NCBI GenBank assembly: GCA_016927515.1
Contig: JAFGMN010000256.1
Location: 1-56,120, forward strand
Direction: 5' to 3'
Length of the DNA stretch: 56,120 nucleotides
Origin: a candidate division CSSED10-310 bacterium
GTDB taxonomy: Bacteria > CSSED10-310
The notes under the pieces are model-generated. The model did no database searches. It was not told the origin of the DNA and saw only the letters and a program-made list of their open reading frames with translations. The position numbers and the translations under genes are program-made. This document shows, piece by piece, positions 16,944 through 24,497 of this stretch (the first letter of the stretch is position 1; each line of letters starts with the position of its first letter).

Positions 16944-18452
16944 ATGAATCGAACTCCACGCGCTTTCGGCCTCCTTCACCACCCAACCTCACTGCCCTGC
17001 CGACACGGCATCGGATCCATCGGTCAACCCGCACATGCGTTCATCGATCTTTTGACGGAAACCGGCGTTTCGCTCTGGCAGATCCTCCCTCTGACTCCTC
17101 CGGCAACCGGGAATTCACCCTATTCATCCGATACGGCCTTCGCCGGCAATCCACTGCTGATCTGCCTCGACGATCTCGTTTCCCGCGGCTTGCTGGCTGC
17201 CGAAGCGGTTTCATCTCCGAACGGGTCCCCCCATTCAGTCGACTTCGCCGGTGTATCCGCTTTTAAAATGCCGCTGTTTAAACAGGCGTTTGACCGGTTT
17301 GAGCGTGATGGGGGCGCTCGGGATCCTTCATTCTTGCGGTTTATGAGTGATCATGCTTTCTGGCTTGACGATTACGCGCTGTTCAAGGCGATTCAGGCAA
17401 CGGCCGGATCATTCTGGCTGGAATGGCCGTTGAAGCTGAAGTTTCGAGATGCCGGAGCCTTGGGTGAGGTCCGAGATCGCGATGATCATCTGATCCGGTT
17501 TCATACATTCCTGCAATATCTATTCGATCAGCAATGGAACAGCGTCAAGCGGCATGCCACGCAATCGGGTGTCACACTGATCGGCGATATCCCGATTTTC
17601 GTATCCCTCGGCTCGGTTGATGTGTGGAAAAATCCCGCATTGTTTCAATTGGATGCCGATTTGAAGCCTGTTTCTGTTGCAGGTGTTCCACCCGACTATT
17701 TTAGTAAAACCGGTCAGTTATGGGGAAATCCGCTATATGATTGGGCTGCCATGGCTGCCGATAAGTATCGGTGGTGGACAAATCGGTTTGCCGTCACCCT
17801 GCGTGCGGTTGACTGTATCCGTGTTGATCATTTCCGGGGATTTGAAGCGTATTGGGCCGTACCGGCGGTGGACCGAACGGCGGAGAACGGCGAGTGGAAG
17901 CCGGGTCCGGGATCATCGCTTTTTGACACCATCCGGGACGTGTTAGGGGAGATTCCGGTGATTGCGGAGGATCTGGGCTGCTTGACGCCGGAAGTGGAGC
18001 GATTGAGAGATCGACTGGGTTTTCCGGGAATGAAGGTGTTGCAATTTGCTTTTGGTGGAGACGCATTCAATCCGTATTTAGCGCACAATCACACGCCGCA
18101 CTCGGTCGTCTACACGGCAACCCATGATAATGATACGACGCGGGGCTGGTGGCAGACCTTGGTGGATGCGGAGCGTGAGCGGATCGGGAATCAGATGACG
18201 ATTCTGCAAGGTCATCCGGTAACGGATCCTGTCAGTGACTTGATCCGGCTCGCGTTGGGATCCGTAGCGAATTGGGCGATCGTTCCAGTGCAGGATGTGC
18301 TGAATCTTGGATCGGAGGCACGAATGAACCGGCCGGGAGTCGCCGAGGGCAACTGGGGCTGGCGAATGGTTGAATGGAATCGGTTACGGCAGTGTTTAAA
18401 CGAGCTTCGACCCTTGCTGGAATTAACCGGTCGATTCAATTCTCCTCGGTAG
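16944..18452 (+). CDS. malQ: 4-alpha-glucanotransferase (amylomaltase, GH77)
   Basis: MalQ transfers maltodextrin segments between alpha-1,4-glucans in the cytoplasm. It has 502 residues, the usual bacterial length. Family signatures include SLWQILPLTPPATGNSPY near residue 50, nucleophile Asp295 (CIRVDHFRGFEAYW), acid/base Glu342 (VIAEDLG) and transition-state Asp395 (THDNDTTRGWW). The ATG lies 2 bases after the PATAN gene stop, so the two are probably co-transcribed. The stop region overlaps the convergent HD gene by 17 bases. It points to glycogen or maltodextrin use; no other glycogen gene is in the window. Confidence 0.96.
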   Translation: MNRTPRAFGLLHHPTSLPCRHGIGSIGQPAHAFIDLLTETGVSLWQILPLTPPATGNSPYSSDTAFAGNPLLICLDDLVSRGLLAAEAVSSPNGSPHSVDFAGVSAFKMPLFKQAFDRFERDGGARDPSFLRFMSDHAFWLDDYALFKAIQATAGSFWLEWPLKLKFRDAGALGEVRDRDDHLIRFHTFLQYLFDQQWNSVKRHATQSGVTLIGDIPIFVSLGSVDVWKNPALFQLDADLKPVSVAGVPPDYFSKTGQLWGNPLYDWAAMAADKYRWWTNRFAVTLRAVDCIRVDHFRGFEAYWAVPAVDRTAENGEWKPGPGSSLFDTIRDVLGEIPVIAEDLGCLTPEVERLRDRLGFPGMKVLQFAFGGDAFNPYLAHNHTPHSVVYTATHDNDTTRGWWQTLVDAERERIGNQMTILQGHPVTDPVSDLIRLALGSVANWAIVPVQDVLNLGSEARMNRPGVAEGNWGWRMVEWNRLRQCLNELRPLLELTGRFNSPR

Positions 18453-19773
18453 CGAACAGGGAAAGCTGTCCCTTCTGGATCAGGGGAAGGTCATTTGTAT
18501 ATTGCAGGTGTTTTTCACAGATGGCTCCGATGACGGCATACCGTTGAGCGAATTCGCTATCGACAAACACATATAACTTCCAGAGTTTTCCGTATTTTTC
18601 CTGGAGAGACATGACTTCGTGATTCCGGTAATCTCCGAGGGGACGTGCCGGTCGACGATCGACTTTGACGAGCACATCCGCTTCCTTCAGGTTCATTTTG
18701 GGTGGCGGCGCATAGATGATCACGGCTTCAGGAGGAATTTTCGCTTCCCGGGCAATTCTCCGTTCCATCACACCGCGGTGATTCCGCACGTTATCATGGT
18801 ATGTTTGGGAGATTTTCAGCCGCTCCGCTTCGGAAAGGGTGTGCTCGGTCAGCACAAAACAGCGTTTGTAAAGCGATCGGGACATGTAGTGCGATATCAA
18901 TCGGTGAATCGCCATGTCCTTGCCGAATTCGGTCTGAAGGACATACAAAAGGGCCTCGTCAGACATCGAAAATAATCGCTCCGTATCAAAACCCAGCTCA
19001 ACCGCCCGTTCGACCGCCCGTGACAACATGGCTCCGGCAGCAATTTTGGCATGATGATAATAGACCCGTTCCGTCAGGAAATACCGGATACGAAGCAGAT
19101 GGATGACTTCGGAGAAAGCATCGTGACGAAAAAGCCCGTTTTTCTGGAGATTCAGAACCAGCCGGCCGTCCTCGATGGTAAAATACCTGAAAATGCGATC
19201 ATCATAATCGATATTCAATCCGCAGAAACGGGCATCCCTTCGCAGATAATCCAGGAGATCGGCACAAATCGTATGGGAAATGACCTGTCCGGCCCATGTA
19301 GATCCATCCGGGGCGGCCTGCTTTTCGGACAACAAAGCGACAACGCGGTGCAGGATTTTGTGACGCTGTAGCAGCTTTCCGATTGGACTGTGATGAATGA
19401 AAAACTCCACGCGCTTCGGATCCTTGTCATGGCGCGGGAATATCCGTCGTTCATCTTCCAGCGTGTGACCGAACGGAATGTGCGTAACATCATGCAGCAG
19501 CGCTGCGGCTGCAATGGCTTTTTGTTCATCCTTGGTTACTTTGAGCCGGGTCTGGGTTTCCAGTGCATGAAGAATTTTCTTTGCCATCATGCAGGTTCCC
19601 AGGGAATGTTCGAAGCGGGTATGTTGAGCTGCCGGATACACGAGATAGCTAGCGCCCAATTGCCGGATACCTCTCAGCCGCTGCATAGCGGCGGTGTCCA
19701 TCAACTGGAGTTCCAGATCGGAAAACTCCAGATCCCCATGAATTGCATCGCGGATATGCTTCAAATCGGACAT
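18436..19773 (-). CDS. HD-domain phosphohydrolase (SAMHD1/dGTPase-like)
   Basis: A 445-residue soluble protein. The HD metal site is seen as HTRFEHSLGT (about 52-61) and LLHDVTHIPFGH (about 92-103). The opening IRDAIHGDLEFSDLELQLMD is typical of the SAMHD1/YpgQ-like branch, whose members act on nucleotides such as dGTP or have unknown substrates. AAAGGGA precedes the ATG. It is convergent with malQ and divergent from the transaldolase gene, with 186 bases between starts. The exact substrate cannot be read from the sequence. Confidence 0.87.
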   Translation of the reverse strand: MSDLKHIRDAIHGDLEFSDLELQLMDTAAMQRLRGIRQLGASYLVYPAAQHTRFEHSLGTCMMAKKILHALETQTRLKVTKDEQKAIAAAALLHDVTHIPFGHTLEDERRIFPRHDKDPKRVEFFIHHSPIGKLLQRHKILHRVVALLSEKQAAPDGSTWAGQVISHTICADLLDYLRRDARFCGLNIDYDDRIFRYFTIEDGRLVLNLQKNGLFRHDAFSEVIHLLRIRYFLTERVYYHHAKIAAGAMLSRAVERAVELGFDTERLFSMSDEALLYVLQTEFGKDMAIHRLISHYMSRSLYKRCFVLTEHTLSEAERLKISQTYHDNVRNHRGVMERRIAREAKIPPEAVIIYAPPPKMNLKEADVLVKVDRRPARPLGDYRNHEVMSLQEKYGKLWKLYVFVDSEFAQRYAVIGAICEKHLQYTNDLPLIQKGQLSLFATEEN

Positions 19774-19864
19774 GATGGTCCCTTTCGATCGTCCGGTAGA
19801 AAGTGATGTTCCCGGCGAAATACTGTCACAAACCCGAACGGGAAGAAACCCCTTCTGATTTTTT

Positions 19865-19893
19865 TAGACACGGGAGAATGGTCGCCGTATAAT
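19865..19893 (+). promoter_or_regulatory. Sigma-70-like promoter for transaldolase gene
   Basis: A perfect -10 box TATAAT (19888-19893) lies 17 bases after TAGACA (19865-19870), which matches the TTGACA consensus in 5 of 6 bases. The predicted start site is near 19900, giving a leader of about 60 bases before the ATG at 19960. This is one of the strongest promoters visible in the window. Confidence 0.75.
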
Positions 19894-19959
19894 CAGCCGG
19901 GAATGGATGTCAGCCGACGACGAATTTGCACAGGTCGGCGTCAGGGAAGGAGATGCAAT

Positions 19960-20607
19960 ATGAAGTTTTTTTTAGACACGGCTAATGTCGAGGAGATCCG
20001 GAAGGCATTGCGGACGGGATTGGTGGACGGCATCACGACGAATCCGAGTCTGGTAGCCAAGGCAGGGCGGTCGTATCGGGATGTTTTGAACGAGATTTGT
20101 GATCTGGTAAATGGACCGATTTCTGCAGAAGTTCTATCGGTTGATGCTGCCGACATGGTTGTGGAAGCGGAGAATCTGGCTGGTATTCACCCGAACATTG
20201 TCATCAAGATACCGATGACGCAGGACGGGTTGATAGCGGCCAACGCGTTGGTCCGGCAAAATATACCGGTCAATATGACGTTGATTTTTTCGCCTTTGCA
20301 GGCATTGATCTGCGGAAAAATCGGTGTCGATTATGTCAGTCCTTTCATCGGTCGGCTCGATGATATAGCCCACACGGGGATGGACCTGGTTGCGGACATT
20401 TTGACAATCTATGAGAATTATGGGTTTGATACCGAAGTCATTGTCGCATCGGTCCGTCATCCGGTTCATGTAGTGGAGGCAGCCCGTCTGGGGGCTCACA
20501 TTGCAACGTTGCCGGCTGCTGTATTCGACCGGCTGGCATTGCATCCGCTCACTGATCTGGGAATGGAAAAGTTTCTTTCCGACGCCGCGAAGATTCCGCG
20601 GGAATAG
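19960..20607 (+). CDS. fsa: Fructose-6-phosphate aldolase / TalC-type transaldolase
   Basis: A 215-residue class I aldolase of the small transaldolase family. [17 protein letters not shown] opens the barrel, [12 protein letters not shown] follows, the Schiff-base lysine is Lys83 (IVIKIPMT), and the later motifs are FSPLQA and SPFIGRLDD. The last two suggest transaldolase rather than strict fructose-6-phosphate aldolase activity, so its role is probably in the non-oxidative pentose phosphate pathway. AAGGAGAT before ATG 19960 fixes the start; an in-frame start at 19903 is rejected. It stands alone downstream of a strong promoter. Confidence 0.92.
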   Translation: MKFFLDTANVEEIRKALRTGLVDGITTNPSLVAKAGRSYRDVLNEICDLVNGPISAEVLSVDAADMVVEAENLAGIHPNIVIKIPMTQDGLIAANALVRQNIPVNMTLIFSPLQALICGKIGVDYVSPFIGRLDDIAHTGMDLVADILTIYENYGFDTEVIVASVRHPVHVVEAARLGAHIATLPAAVFDRLALHPLTDLGMEKFLSDAAKIPRE

Positions 20608-20695
20608 GTTTCTGGGGTGGGTGGAGTATCCGGGTTTGTGGAGCATCCGGTTGGTCGAGGGGGAGAGGTGACGGAATACCGTTATCGGGTCTGAC

Positions 20696-21178
20696 TCAGA
20701 CCTGGAGGGATTCCGTTCGGGACCATAGCCAGCCGATGATGCCTCCGGTTAGCGTGAACAACACGAAGAAAACGGCGGGATACTCAGTAAAAAACACTGG
20801 TACCCATGTCGGCATGTATTTTTGGTAGAGAACGGCGGCGACGAGGAAGCCGGAAAACAGGCCAGTGAAGACCCGATTCCACGAAAATGAGCGGCGGCGA
20901 CCGGTGGTATCGGGTGTTTCCGGTTCCGGATCCGGTGTAATGCCCCAGATGTAACCGAGCGTGGTGCATATCAGGATCAACAAACCAAAAAACAACCGAG
21001 GGCTCCGTGCAAGGCATGACGGGACCCACGGAGGAAGATACCGTGAATAGAGAACAGCTGCTGCCAAAAAGCCGATGATTCCGCCTTTACCCGCATCGAG
21101 AAACGCTCCGACATCCATCATCAACACCCCGTTTTTCCGGTGGTTTTTTCCCTTCCGGTCCGGTTCCCGCCCACTCAT
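20696..21178 (-). CDS. Small membrane protein built from an internal duplication
   Basis: A 160-residue protein with about four hydrophobic helices. Two halves of about 50 residues are clearly related. The first carries GFLAAAVLYSRYLPPWVP and the second GFLVAAVLYQKYMPTWVP, each followed by a hydrophobic helix ending in G-Y/W-I/L-W. A charged, Pro-rich loop separates them. ATG 21178 overlaps the upstream stop (ATGA) and has GGGAG upstream; an ATG at 21196 is possible. I do not recognise the family. The likely place is the inner membrane, co-expressed with the isomerase-like gene. Confidence 0.75.
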   Translation of the reverse strand: MSGREPDRKGKNHRKNGVLMMDVGAFLDAGKGGIIGFLAAAVLYSRYLPPWVPSCLARSPRLFFGLLILICTTLGYIWGITPDPEPETPDTTGRRRSFSWNRVFTGLFSGFLVAAVLYQKYMPTWVPVFFTEYPAVFFVLFTLTGGIIGWLWSRTESLQV

Positions 21179-21963
21179 TCTGATTCTCCCTTCCATAACG
21201 ATCGCAGAATTTCACGACTGCTGAGTAAATGTTCCCGATTATTGGAAAACACTTCCAGGGTCATTGTTCCGTCATATCCCGCCTGTTTCAGTAAGGTCAG
21301 AACATGTCCCCACGGAATCCCTCCGGCGCCGATCGGCAAGTGGAGATCGTCCGTACGGCCGAAGTTATCAGAAAGGTGCACGTGTGCCAACCGCGATTTG
21401 AAGCGTTTCAGGTAGTTGTATGTCACATTGGCCGGTACGTTGAGATTGGCGTGGGCGATATCCAGGTGAAAACGCACATCGGGAAACTGGTGAAATAAAT
21501 CCCGCAGTAATCGGAATTGATCTTTATTTTCCGGGACATTTTCAAGCATGAGGGTCAGGTTTCTGTCCCGGGCTGCGGGAACAATCCGGGTCAGGGAATC
21601 GACCCACAGAGCGAGTTTAGCGCTGTAGGTGAAGAATCGATGGGGGTATGAGAATCCGGAATGAATCGTTACGAGTGGAACGGATAATTCAGCGAAGATG
21701 TCAAGGTGGTGGATGATCACCTCGGTTGCAGCGATTCGAACGGGGTCGAAGGGAGAATCGAGTGGCAGGTAGTAGGCTGTATGTCCGATGCACCCCAATC
21801 CGAGGGATGACAGGAGATTTCGGAGGGGGGTTCGTGCGTTCGAGTCGGGAATTCCCGCGGGGGGTTCCAGGGTCAGATCCAGGAAATCGAAGCCATGCCG
21901 GGCTGCAAACTGAATCTCTTTTGTGATGTCCAACTGAGGATTATTCATCATTCCGATCTGCAC
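21175..21963 (-). CDS. Sugar phosphate isomerase/epimerase-like TIM-barrel protein
   Basis: A 262-residue protein of the xylose isomerase-like/AP endonuclease family 2 fold (PF01261). Metal-site strands are visible: TLEPP early, CIGHTAYY, VTIHSGFS, LENVPEN, FHLDIAHANL, HVHLSDNFG and MTLEVF. These give the Glu, His and Asp ligands expected of the fold. Members isomerise or epimerise sugars or cut abasic DNA; the specific reaction cannot be read here. The start is GTG 21963 because AAGGAG lies about 10 bases upstream; a longer frame to 22032 lacks support. It is coupled to the duplicated membrane protein downstream. Confidence 0.83.
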   Translation of the reverse strand: MQIGMMNNPQLDITKEIQFAARHGFDFLDLTLEPPAGIPDSNARTPLRNLLSSLGLGCIGHTAYYLPLDSPFDPVRIAATEVIIHHLDIFAELSVPLVTIHSGFSYPHRFFTYSAKLALWVDSLTRIVPAARDRNLTLMLENVPENKDQFRLLRDLFHQFPDVRFHLDIAHANLNVPANVTYNYLKRFKSRLAHVHLSDNFGRTDDLHLPIGAGGIPWGHVLTLLKQAGYDGTMTLEVFSNNREHLLSSREILRSLWKGESE

Positions 21964-22045
21964 GTTTTCTATCTCCTTTAGTGTTTTCCAGGATCGACCC
22001 GGTGAGGTCGAACAGGATTTTTCGGCTCTCAACGTGAAATTACGC

Positions 22046-22074
22046 TTACTCCAGCTCTTTCCTCATGTTATACT
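22046..22074 (+). promoter_or_regulatory. Candidate promoter for the 22130 lipoprotein gene
   Basis: A good -10 box TATACT (22069-22074) lies 55 bases before the ATG. The matching -35 region (TTACTC, 22046-22051) is poor, so the assignment rests mainly on the -10. Confidence 0.35.
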
Positions 22075-22129
22075 AAAGGCGTTTTAAACTGAAAGACCTC
22101 ACACCGTTTCGACAAGAGGAGGCTTTTCC

Positions 22130-23050
22130 ATGAATCGATTAGCGGTGATCGTGATGACAAGTATTATTCTAATAACCGGTTGCGGGCGGGACACAGAGCC
22201 TATCGAGCCAACGCCCGATCTGCAACTCAAGATGCAATCGAAGGTCGACATGGGACGGTGGCTTCTGTCTCTGCGTTACGTCAACGCTATGTGCGACAAG
22301 GTGGCGCAGAGCATTGAGGAACGATTTGACGAGCAGAACATTGAGAGAAGCCAGCGCGAGATTGCGGCGATAATCGAGTATTTCAAGCAACCCGATGGTT
22401 TGCTTCCACGCCTGGGCACACGGTTCAATCAAGCGGAAGGGGAGCAGGTTCGTTTGATGGGGATCGCTGAGAAGGACCTCCAGGTGTTCAACAGTCTGAA
22501 CAAGGCCAATGGATTGACGGGGGAGTATCTCTCGTTGATTTCGACTGTTCCTGACTCCATGGAAGCCTTTACCGAGAACCGATCGCGAGTCCGGACTCAA
22601 TTCGAGTCCATCGTCAAGGTGCTGTCCGGTGATTATCCCGAATCTGCCGATGATCTTTCGGCTGCCATGTCTGAAGACAACCTTGAATACCGTGCGGACA
22701 TCAAGCACATTCAGGATGTTCCGACACCCATGCCGGCAGAAACACCTACGCCTGAAATCCCCCTTCCGACGGCAACACCGACGATACCGCCGGCTCGGAC
22801 ATGGATTGATGATAAAGGTGTCATGCACATGGGCCATCATCCGCCTGAAGGAGCCAGCCTTCATGAAGTGAAAAACCGTCTGTCCGGATCAGTGGATACA
22901 ACCACCGTGGAGCCGACACCATCCGATCAGCCGTCAGCATCGGACTCTCGAATCTGGGTCGATGAAAATGGCATCACCCATATGGGACAAAATGTCCCGG
23001 AAGGATCTGAAAGCCGGTCGGTCAAAGAGATTCCACTGATGATTGAGTGA
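22130..23050 (+). CDS. Lipoprotein with two C-terminal DUF4124-like repeats
   Basis: A 306-residue secreted lipoprotein. The lipobox is ILITGC, so Cys18 should be lipidated. Residues about 30-195 are a helical domain of unknown type. A Pro/Thr linker (about 205-225) leads to two short related modules: TWIDDKGVMHMGHHPPEGAS and IWVDENGITHMGQNVPEGSE. These resemble the DUF4124 module ((Y)RWVDxxGxxHYSDxPP) found in many cell-envelope proteins. Function unknown. The gene is followed within 6 bases by a structured RNA element and a terminator. Confidence 0.8.
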   Translation: MNRLAVIVMTSIILITGCGRDTEPIEPTPDLQLKMQSKVDMGRWLLSLRYVNAMCDKVAQSIEERFDEQNIERSQREIAAIIEYFKQPDGLLPRLGTRFNQAEGEQVRLMGIAEKDLQVFNSLNKANGLTGEYLSLISTVPDSMEAFTENRSRVRTQFESIVKVLSGDYPESADDLSAAMSEDNLEYRADIKHIQDVPTPMPAETPTPEIPLPTATPTIPPARTWIDDKGVMHMGHHPPEGASLHEVKNRLSGSVDTTTVEPTPSDQPSASDSRIWVDENGITHMGQNVPEGSESRSVKEIPLMIE

Positions 23051-23055
23051 TTTCG

Positions 23056-23167
23056 TGGCGGGATTCCACAGCCTGTTCCCGTGACTGGCATAAAACAAGA
23101 CGGGAACCAGCAGGAAATGGGTGGTGAAGGAGGGGCAACCCTGCCGGTTCCCGTCGGAGGAACGCCA
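23056..23167 (+). ncRNA. Candidate structured RNA element (long hairpin with alternative pairing)
   Basis: An outer stem pairs TGGCG plus TTCC (23056-23060, 23064-23067) with GGAACGCCA (23159-23167). Inside, a near-perfect 16-base stem pairs 23099-23114 with 23140-23155, with a single A/C mismatch. GTTCCCGT at 23075-23082 can instead pair with ACGGGAAC at 23100-23107, so two folds exclude each other. No open reading frame explains the region. It may be a 3' UTR structure, a small RNA processed from the lipoprotein transcript, or an attenuator ahead of alr. No known RNA family was recognised. Confidence 0.4.
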
Positions 23168-23178
23168 TTGTCGTAGAG

Positions 23179-23223
23179 ACTGACCCTTCGACTGGTTCAG
23201 TATAGTCGTTTTTGCATTTTTTT
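23179..23223 (+). terminator. Rho-independent terminator
   Basis: ACTGACC (23179-23185) pairs with GGTTCAGT (23194-23201) with one bulged T; alternatively CGACT (23189-23193) pairs with AGTCG (23204-23208), which is followed at once by T5 and then T7 (23209-23223). It would end the lipoprotein transcript or the structured RNA before alr. The rest of the gap (23224-23374) shows nothing clear. Confidence 0.6.
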
Positions 23224-23374
23224 GAAACTTTTTTTTGCTATTTCCACGCGCTCATCAAAAAAACCGCATCATGTGTGGACAACCAGCTAACTTCTTTGAA
23301 GCGTTACCGTTGATCGATTCACCTTCCCAATTGATCGGTCTCCTGTTATCCTGTCTCCGTAAAGGAGGTTAGCC

Positions 23375-24493
23375 ATGCGGTTGACATGGGCGGAAATCGA
23401 TATCGAGGCAATTGAACACAATCTTCGAACTCTCCGGCATACGGTACATCCCGCTAAAATCATCGCGATCGTAAAAGCGAATGCGTATGGTCACGGTATT
23501 GTCCGTGTCGCTCGCGCAGCAGTTGACGCCGGAGCTGATTACCTGGGTGTCGGCTTCCTCGAAGAAGGTATGCTGCTGCGGCGACGAGGTTTTTCTACAC
23601 CAATTCTCGTTCTCGGCGGGGTTCTCTTTCACCAAGTACATGAGTTTATTATTAATCATCTCGACCTGACCGTCTCCTCCCTCGGCCTCGCATATGCCGT
23701 CAATCGCGAAGCGGAAATATTGGGAAAAATCGCTCGCATTCACTTGAAGTTTGACACGGGTTTTAACCGGATCGGTATGCATTACGCGAAAGCAAGTGAT
23801 ATTTTCGAGCGGTTAAAACCCCTTAAAAACATAGATATCGTAGGTATTTATTCTCATTTCGCCACAGCCGACGATCCGGCTACCGACTACACCGGGATTC
23901 AATTCGACCGGTTTCAAGCAGTTCTTGAAGCTGCTACCCGGTGGGAAATCGCTCCCACATATCGCCATATCGCCTGTTCCGGCGCTATCCTATACCATTC
24001 GCAGACGTTCTGTAACATGGTCCGCGTGGGCTTGGCCATGTATGGACTATATCCGACCCTGGCAAGCCCGCGCGTTCTGGATCTAAAACCGGTTTTGAGT
24101 TTCAAATCGCGGGTCGTATTTCTAAAAACCCTTCCACCGGGTGAACCTGTCAGCTATGGCGGTACATTTGTCACTTCCGGCATCACCCGTGTAGCGACGA
24201 TTCCGGTTGGATATGGTGACGGTTATACACGCCGCCTGTCGAACAACGCCGACGTCTTGATCCGCGGCAAACGGTTTCCGGTGATTGGGAACATCTGTAT
24301 GGATCAGATTATGGTCAACCTGGGTGACGACGCGACGGTCGAAGTGGGCGATGAAGTCGTCCTGTATGGCCGTCAGGGCAACGAGTGCATTCCAGTGGAA
24401 GAAATTGCCCGTCGAGCGGATACGATTCCATATGAGATCACAACCTGGCTGGCCCGTCGTGTCCCTCGTGTCTGCATCAACACCAAGGACTGA
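23375..24493 (+). CDS. alr: Alanine racemase
   Basis: Alr interconverts L- and D-alanine for peptidoglycan. It has 372 residues. The PLP lysine is Lys34 in AIVKANAYGHG; the second catalytic base is Tyr261 in PVSYGGTF; GYGDGYTR and the ICMDQIMV block near the C terminus complete the signature. AAAGGAGG lies just before the ATG. It opens a long plus-strand run of seven genes with gaps of 4 bases or less, so it may be the promoter-proximal gene of the lipoate operon. Confidence 0.96.
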   Translation: MRLTWAEIDIEAIEHNLRTLRHTVHPAKIIAIVKANAYGHGIVRVARAAVDAGADYLGVGFLEEGMLLRRRGFSTPILVLGGVLFHQVHEFIINHLDLTVSSLGLAYAVNREAEILGKIARIHLKFDTGFNRIGMHYAKASDIFERLKPLKNIDIVGIYSHFATADDPATDYTGIQFDRFQAVLEAATRWEIAPTYRHIACSGAILYHSQTFCNMVRVGLAMYGLYPTLASPRVLDLKPVLSFKSRVVFLKTLPPGEPVSYGGTFVTSGITRVATIPVGYGDGYTRRLSNNADVLIRGKRFPVIGNICMDQIMVNLGDDATVEVGDEVVLYGRQGNECIPVEEIARRADTIPYEITTWLARRVPRVCINTKD

Positions 24494-24497
24494 GAAT

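Noticed and set aside
20672-20716. Hairpin GGTCTG/CAGACC at the transaldolase end
   Set aside because: Short stem, overlaps the stop of the opposite gene and has no T run on either strand.
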